Shown here piece after piece: positions 6,046-9,184 of a stretch of 9,184 nucleotides of DNA; position 1 is the stretch's first letter; each line of letters begins with the position of its first letter. The translations under genes were made by a program, and so were the position numbers. Source of the DNA: Actinomycetota bacterium (lineage in GTDB: Bacteria; Actinomycetota; Humimicrobiia; Humimicrobiales; Humimicrobiaceae); assembly GCA_018399435.1 (NCBI GenBank), contig JAGYOJ010000046.1:1-9184 (forward strand), given 5' to 3'. The notes beneath the pieces are model-generated. The model had not been told where the DNA came from. It made no database searches and was given only the letters and a program-made list of their open reading frames with translations.

Positions 6046-8442
6046 TTGAAAATCACATTAAACTGGCTAAAAGACTTTTTAAAAATTAAAGAGCTTAATG
6101 AGGAAGAAGTGGCAGATCTTTTAACCATGAGCGGCACGGAAGTAAAAAAATCAGAAGATGTTGGCGCCAGGTTTAAAGATATCGTAATTGGCCAAGTTAA
6201 TGAATTTTCTTCCCACCCAAATGCAGACAAGCTATCTGTTTGCAAGGTAAATGTTGGAGATAATATTTTAAATATTGTGTGTGGGGCCAGCAATTTTAAA
6301 AAGAATGATATAGTGCCTGTTGCATTGCCTGGGTCTAAAGTGGGAGATTTAAAGATAAGAAGGAGTAAGATCAGGGGACAGGTATCGGAAGGAATGATGT
6401 GCTCAGAAGCGGAGTTGGGCTTATCTTCTGATTCTGAAGGCATTATGATTTTAGATGGAAATTACAAGATTGGAAAAAGTTTTGCTAAAAGCGCAGGCCT
6501 AGATGATGTAATTATGGAATTGGAAATTACCCCAAACAGGCCAGATTGCCTATCCATTATTGGGATTGCCAGGGAGCTAAGCGCATTGAAAGATATAGAA
6601 TTAAATATACCGGACTATAATTATAGTTTAGAAAAAGAAAATAATTTTAATATAGAAATTAAAGATTATAATCTTTGCCCAAGGTATTCAGCAAAAATAT
6701 TTTCAAATGTTCCAAGAATAGAATCACCACAATGGTTAAAAAATAGGTTAATATTTTGCGATGTCAGGCCTTCAGATTTAATAGTTGACCTGACAAATTA
6801 TGTCATGCTTGAAACAGGGCAGCCACTGCATGCTTTCGACAAAGATCTGTTGCACTCAGATAAGATTATTGTAAGAAGGGCTAAAAAAGGCGAGAAGATT
6901 AGGACTATTGATGATAATAATAGAGACCTAAACCCTGAGATGTTGGTTATAGCTGATGAAGGGAAGGCAGTGGCTATTGCAGGTATTATGGGAGGAAAGC
7001 AAACTGAAATAAACCAAAATACTAAAAACTTTTTGCTTGAGTCAGCAAATTTTAATGGGCCTTCAATTATGAGGACTTCTAAAAAGCTTGGATTAAGGTC
7101 AGAAGCTTCAAACAGGTTTGAAAAACAAATTGATCCCTATCTTACAATATTTGCAATTAAGAGATTTCAGGTATTGCTTGAGAGAATAACGGGGCATAAA
7201 GAGAATGCAAAAATTTATGATAACTTTAAAAAAACCAAGAGAAATAGGAATATAGTGCTTAGGAGTTCAAAAATAAGGCAGGTTCTTGGTGAAGATATAA
7301 AAGTTGGAGTAGCTTCTGAGATACTTTCTGGGCTGCAGATAGATAACAAGGTTAAGGGCAAAAATTTAGAGGCAAACATTCCTTCATTCAGGTATGAAGA
7401 TTTAGAAAGAGAAGTGGATCTGGTTGAAGAAGTTGCAAGAATTTATGGATTTAATAAATTTGGCTCAGAACCTCCTGCTGCAAAACAAAGTATGGGTGGC
7501 TATAGCTTCTACCAGAAGAAAATAAGGCAGCTAAGGGATAGTTTGCGAGATATTGGCCTGGCAGAAGTTATAAATTATTCTTTTATAAGCCAGGAAAATT
7601 TTGATAAATTTAATTTAGGCGAAGAAGAAGAGTTTAATAAATTAGTCAAAATTATAAATCCTATAAATGAGGATTTCCAGTATTTAAGGTCCATCCTTTT
7701 GCCTGCAATGTTTAAAACGCTTGAAGACAATGTAAAATACAAAACAAGTGATATTGCCATTTTTGAGGTTTCAAAGGTTTTTGAAAAGAGTGGAAAAAAA
7801 TTGCCTATTGAAAAAAATAAGTTAGGCATACTTCTAAGCGGAAGAAAAGAACAAAAGTCATGGGATAATGGAGTAGAGTATTATGATTTCTATGATTTGA
7901 AGGGGATGCTTGAATATATTGTAGAAAAATTTTATCCAAATAAGGATTTAAAAATAAAGGCAAAAGAGTATAAGTTTTTCCATCCGACTATTGGCGGATT
8001 AGCAAATATAGATGGTATAGATTTAGGAATAATTGGAAAAGTTCATCCTAGTATCTGCAGGGGGCTGGATATAGAGCAGGATGTTTATTATTTAGAAATT
8101 AATTTAGACAACTTTATAAAAAATATTAAAGGCTTTAAAAATTTTATGCCTATACCTAGATATCCTTCCATTGAAATGGATATCGCAATTGTTGTAGATA
8201 TTAATATTAAGCATGATGACATAGTTCAGCTTATTAAAGAAAGCGGTACCGGCATCTTAAAAAATATAAGGCTTTTTGACGTGTATCAGGGAAAACAAAT
8301 AGAAGAGGGCAAGAAAAGCATGGCCTATTCCCTAACTTTTAGGAGAGAAGACAAAACCCTAAAAGACAGGGAGGTAGAAATAGAAATAAAAAGAATTTTA
8401 TCAAATCTTAGCAAAAAATTTAATGCCAAATTAAGAGAGTAG
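6046..8442 (+). CDS. pheT: phenylalanyl-tRNA synthetase beta subunit (UUG start)
   Basis: PheT binds tRNA-Phe and edits mischarged Tyr-tRNA-Phe. The 798-residue product is full length. The start MKITLNWLKDFL matches the family and requires the TTG. An EMAP-like OB-fold tRNA-binding domain spans about 43-150 (IGQVNEFSSHPNADKL). The B3/B4 editing domain covers about 212-385, with GQPLHAFD (258-265), GIMGGKQTE (313-321) and LGLRSEASNRFEK (348-360). The B5 domain (about 400-475) ends in DLVEEVARIYGFNKF (458-472), whose acidic residues bind magnesium in the family. A catalytic-like core (about 490-690) and the ferredoxin-fold anticodon-binding domain (about 704-798, from PRYPSIEMD) follow. The gap after pheS is 66 bases with no clear promoter or terminator. 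Translation may be tuned down by UUG, but the subunits are needed in equal amounts. Confidence 0.97.
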   Translation: MKITLNWLKDFLKIKELNEEEVADLLTMSGTEVKKSEDVGARFKDIVIGQVNEFSSHPNADKLSVCKVNVGDNILNIVCGASNFKKNDIVPVALPGSKVGDLKIRRSKIRGQVSEGMMCSEAELGLSSDSEGIMILDGNYKIGKSFAKSAGLDDVIMELEITPNRPDCLSIIGIARELSALKDIELNIPDYNYSLEKENNFNIEIKDYNLCPRYSAKIFSNVPRIESPQWLKNRLIFCDVRPSDLIVDLTNYVMLETGQPLHAFDKDLLHSDKIIVRRAKKGEKIRTIDDNNRDLNPEMLVIADEGKAVAIAGIMGGKQTEINQNTKNFLLESANFNGPSIMRTSKKLGLRSEASNRFEKQIDPYLTIFAIKRFQVLLERITGHKENAKIYDNFKKTKRNRNIVLRSSKIRQVLGEDIKVGVASEILSGLQIDNKVKGKNLEANIPSFRYEDLEREVDLVEEVARIYGFNKFGSEPPAAKQSMGGYSFYQKKIRQLRDSLRDIGLAEVINYSFISQENFDKFNLGEEEEFNKLVKIINPINEDFQYLRSILLPAMFKTLEDNVKYKTSDIAIFEVSKVFEKSGKKLPIEKNKLGILLSGRKEQKSWDNGVEYYDFYDLKGMLEYIVEKFYPNKDLKIKAKEYKFFHPTIGGLANIDGIDLGIIGKVHPSICRGLDIEQDVYYLEINLDNFIKNIKGFKNFMPIPRYPSIEMDIAIVVDINIKHDDIVQLIKESGTGILKNIRLFDVYQGKQIEEGKKSMAYSLTFRREDKTLKDREVEIEIKRILSNLSKKFNAKLRE

Positions 8443-8444
8443 AA

Positions 8445-9184
8445 TTGAAGATAATATCCTGGAATGTAAATGGAATAAGGGCAGTATTTGATAAAGGGTT
8501 GCTAGATTTTTTAGAGTTCCAGGATGCAGATATCATTTGTATACAGGAGACAAAAGCTACTCCAGAAGCGCTTCCAAAAAGAATATTAGATTTAGATTCT
8601 TACCATTCATATTTTTCTAAAAGTATAAAGCCTGGCTATAGCGGAGTGGCAATCTATTCTAAAAAGAAGCCAAAACTTATTTCTATGGGTATGGGTATAA
8701 AGCGTTTTGATGAAGAAGGCAGGATCATAAGGGCGGATTACAGTGAATTCATCTTATTTAATGTTTATTTTCCTAATGGCGGAAGGTCTAAAGAAAGATT
8801 GCATTACAAGCTTGATTTTTATATACAATTTTTAGATTATATTAGCTGTTTAATTAAAAAGGATAAAAAAATAATAATAGCAGGAGATTTTAATACAGCC
8901 CACAAGCCGATTGACTTAGCAAGGCCAAAACAAAATATTAATAATACCGGCTTTCTGCCAGTGGAGAGGGAATGGATCGACCGGCTGGTATCTGAAGGTT
9001 TTATAGACACTTTCAGGCATTTTAACAATAGTCCTGGCCAATACACCTGGTGGGATTACAAGACAAGATCCAGGGAAAGGAATGTGGGGTGGCGGCTTGA
9101 TTATTTTTTTTTGAGCAATAATTTAAAAAATAGCCTAAATTCAGCAAATACTCTCTCTTTTATATTAGGCTCAGACCATTGCCC
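8445..9184 (+). CDS. xth: exodeoxyribonuclease III / AP endonuclease (3' end cut off, UUG start)
   Basis: The product belongs to the exonuclease III family, which cleaves DNA 5' of abasic sites and trims 3' blocking groups in base excision repair. The 247 visible residues include ISWNVNGIRA (4-13, metal-site N7), CIQETK (32-37, E35), GYSGVAIYSK (64-73), VYFPNGG (107-113), IAGDFNTAH (145-153, D148 and N150), LDYFFLS (218-224) and GSDHCP (242-247, catalytic D244-H245). It resembles the Bacillus ExoA/APE1-like branch, as in the ARPK and WRLDYF segments. The window ends inside the final motif, so only about ten residues should be missing. TTG at 8445 is two bases after the pheT stop, with GAGAG (8435-8439) inside the pheT end, so translation is probably coupled to pheT. 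No ATG nearby gives the conserved N-terminus. Confidence 0.94.
   Translation, partial: MKIISWNVNGIRAVFDKGLLDFLEFQDADIICIQETKATPEALPKRILDLDSYHSYFSKSIKPGYSGVAIYSKKKPKLISMGMGIKRFDEEGRIIRADYSEFILFNVYFPNGGRSKERLHYKLDFYIQFLDYISCLIKKDKKIIIAGDFNTAHKPIDLARPKQNINNTGFLPVEREWIDRLVSEGFIDTFRHFNNSPGQYTWWDYKTRSRERNVGWRLDYFFLSNNLKNSLNSANTLSFILGSDHC

Noticed and set aside
6024..6443. Minus-strand open frame of 139 codons overlapping pheT
   Set aside because: It lies antisense to the conserved pheT N-terminus and has no ribosome binding site or recognisable motif. The other minus-strand frames in the window are likewise antisense shadows of real genes.
1..9184. CRISPR arrays, insertion sequences, phage genes, attachment sites
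   Set aside because: No regularly spaced repeats, transposase or integrase motifs or terminal inverted repeats were seen on either strand. The tRNA-Gly is intact and has no duplicated 3' end downstream in the window.

Overview
The window is a compact, AT-rich stretch of bacterial chromosome that carries translation genes, all on the + strand. It reads as a variant of the widely conserved thrS-infC-rpmI-rplT-pheS-pheT cluster. The organism cannot be named from this piece. Low GC, heavy use of ATA and AGG codons, an AUU-initiated infC behind a terminator-containing leader, and a zinc-knuckle-like PheS all fit a low-GC Gram-positive or an uncultured, probably anaerobic, lineage. An anaerobic lifestyle is inferred only from the radical SAM gene.

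Layout. 1-52 holds the probable tail of an upstream gene. 58-192 is a tRNA-Gly(GCC) with its own promoter and encoded CCA. 210-2171 is thrS behind a sigma70-type promoter, with no T-box. 2262-3602 is a radical SAM protein of unassigned function, placed between thrS and infC, which are neighbours in many bacteria. 3600-3791 is a promoter plus an untranslated leader with two stem-loops and an intrinsic terminator. This looks like an attenuator of the kind known upstream of infC in Bacillus, where ribosomal protein L20 acts. 3792-4905 is infC-rpmI-rplT (IF3, L35, L20). 4942-8442 is pheS-pheT, both subunits of phenylalanyl-tRNA synthetase. 8445-9184 is an exodeoxyribonuclease III / AP endonuclease gene that runs off the right edge within a few residues of its expected end.

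How the genes work together. ThrRS and PheRS charge tRNA, IF3 controls initiation, and L35 and L20 are early-assembling 50S proteins. A single leader at 3635-3791 could set expression of everything from infC through the nuclease gene, because no convincing terminator is seen after rplT, pheS or pheT. Three of the eight protein genes with a visible start use unusual codons: AUU for infC and UUG for pheT and the nuclease. The infC start was placed upstream of the first ATG/GTG because homology and the ribosome binding site both demand it.

Most of the window is core, well-described biology. The parts most worth a second look are the infC leader, the radical SAM gene in the middle of the cluster, and the absent Shine-Dalgarno sequence at pheS. 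No wholly new system is evident.
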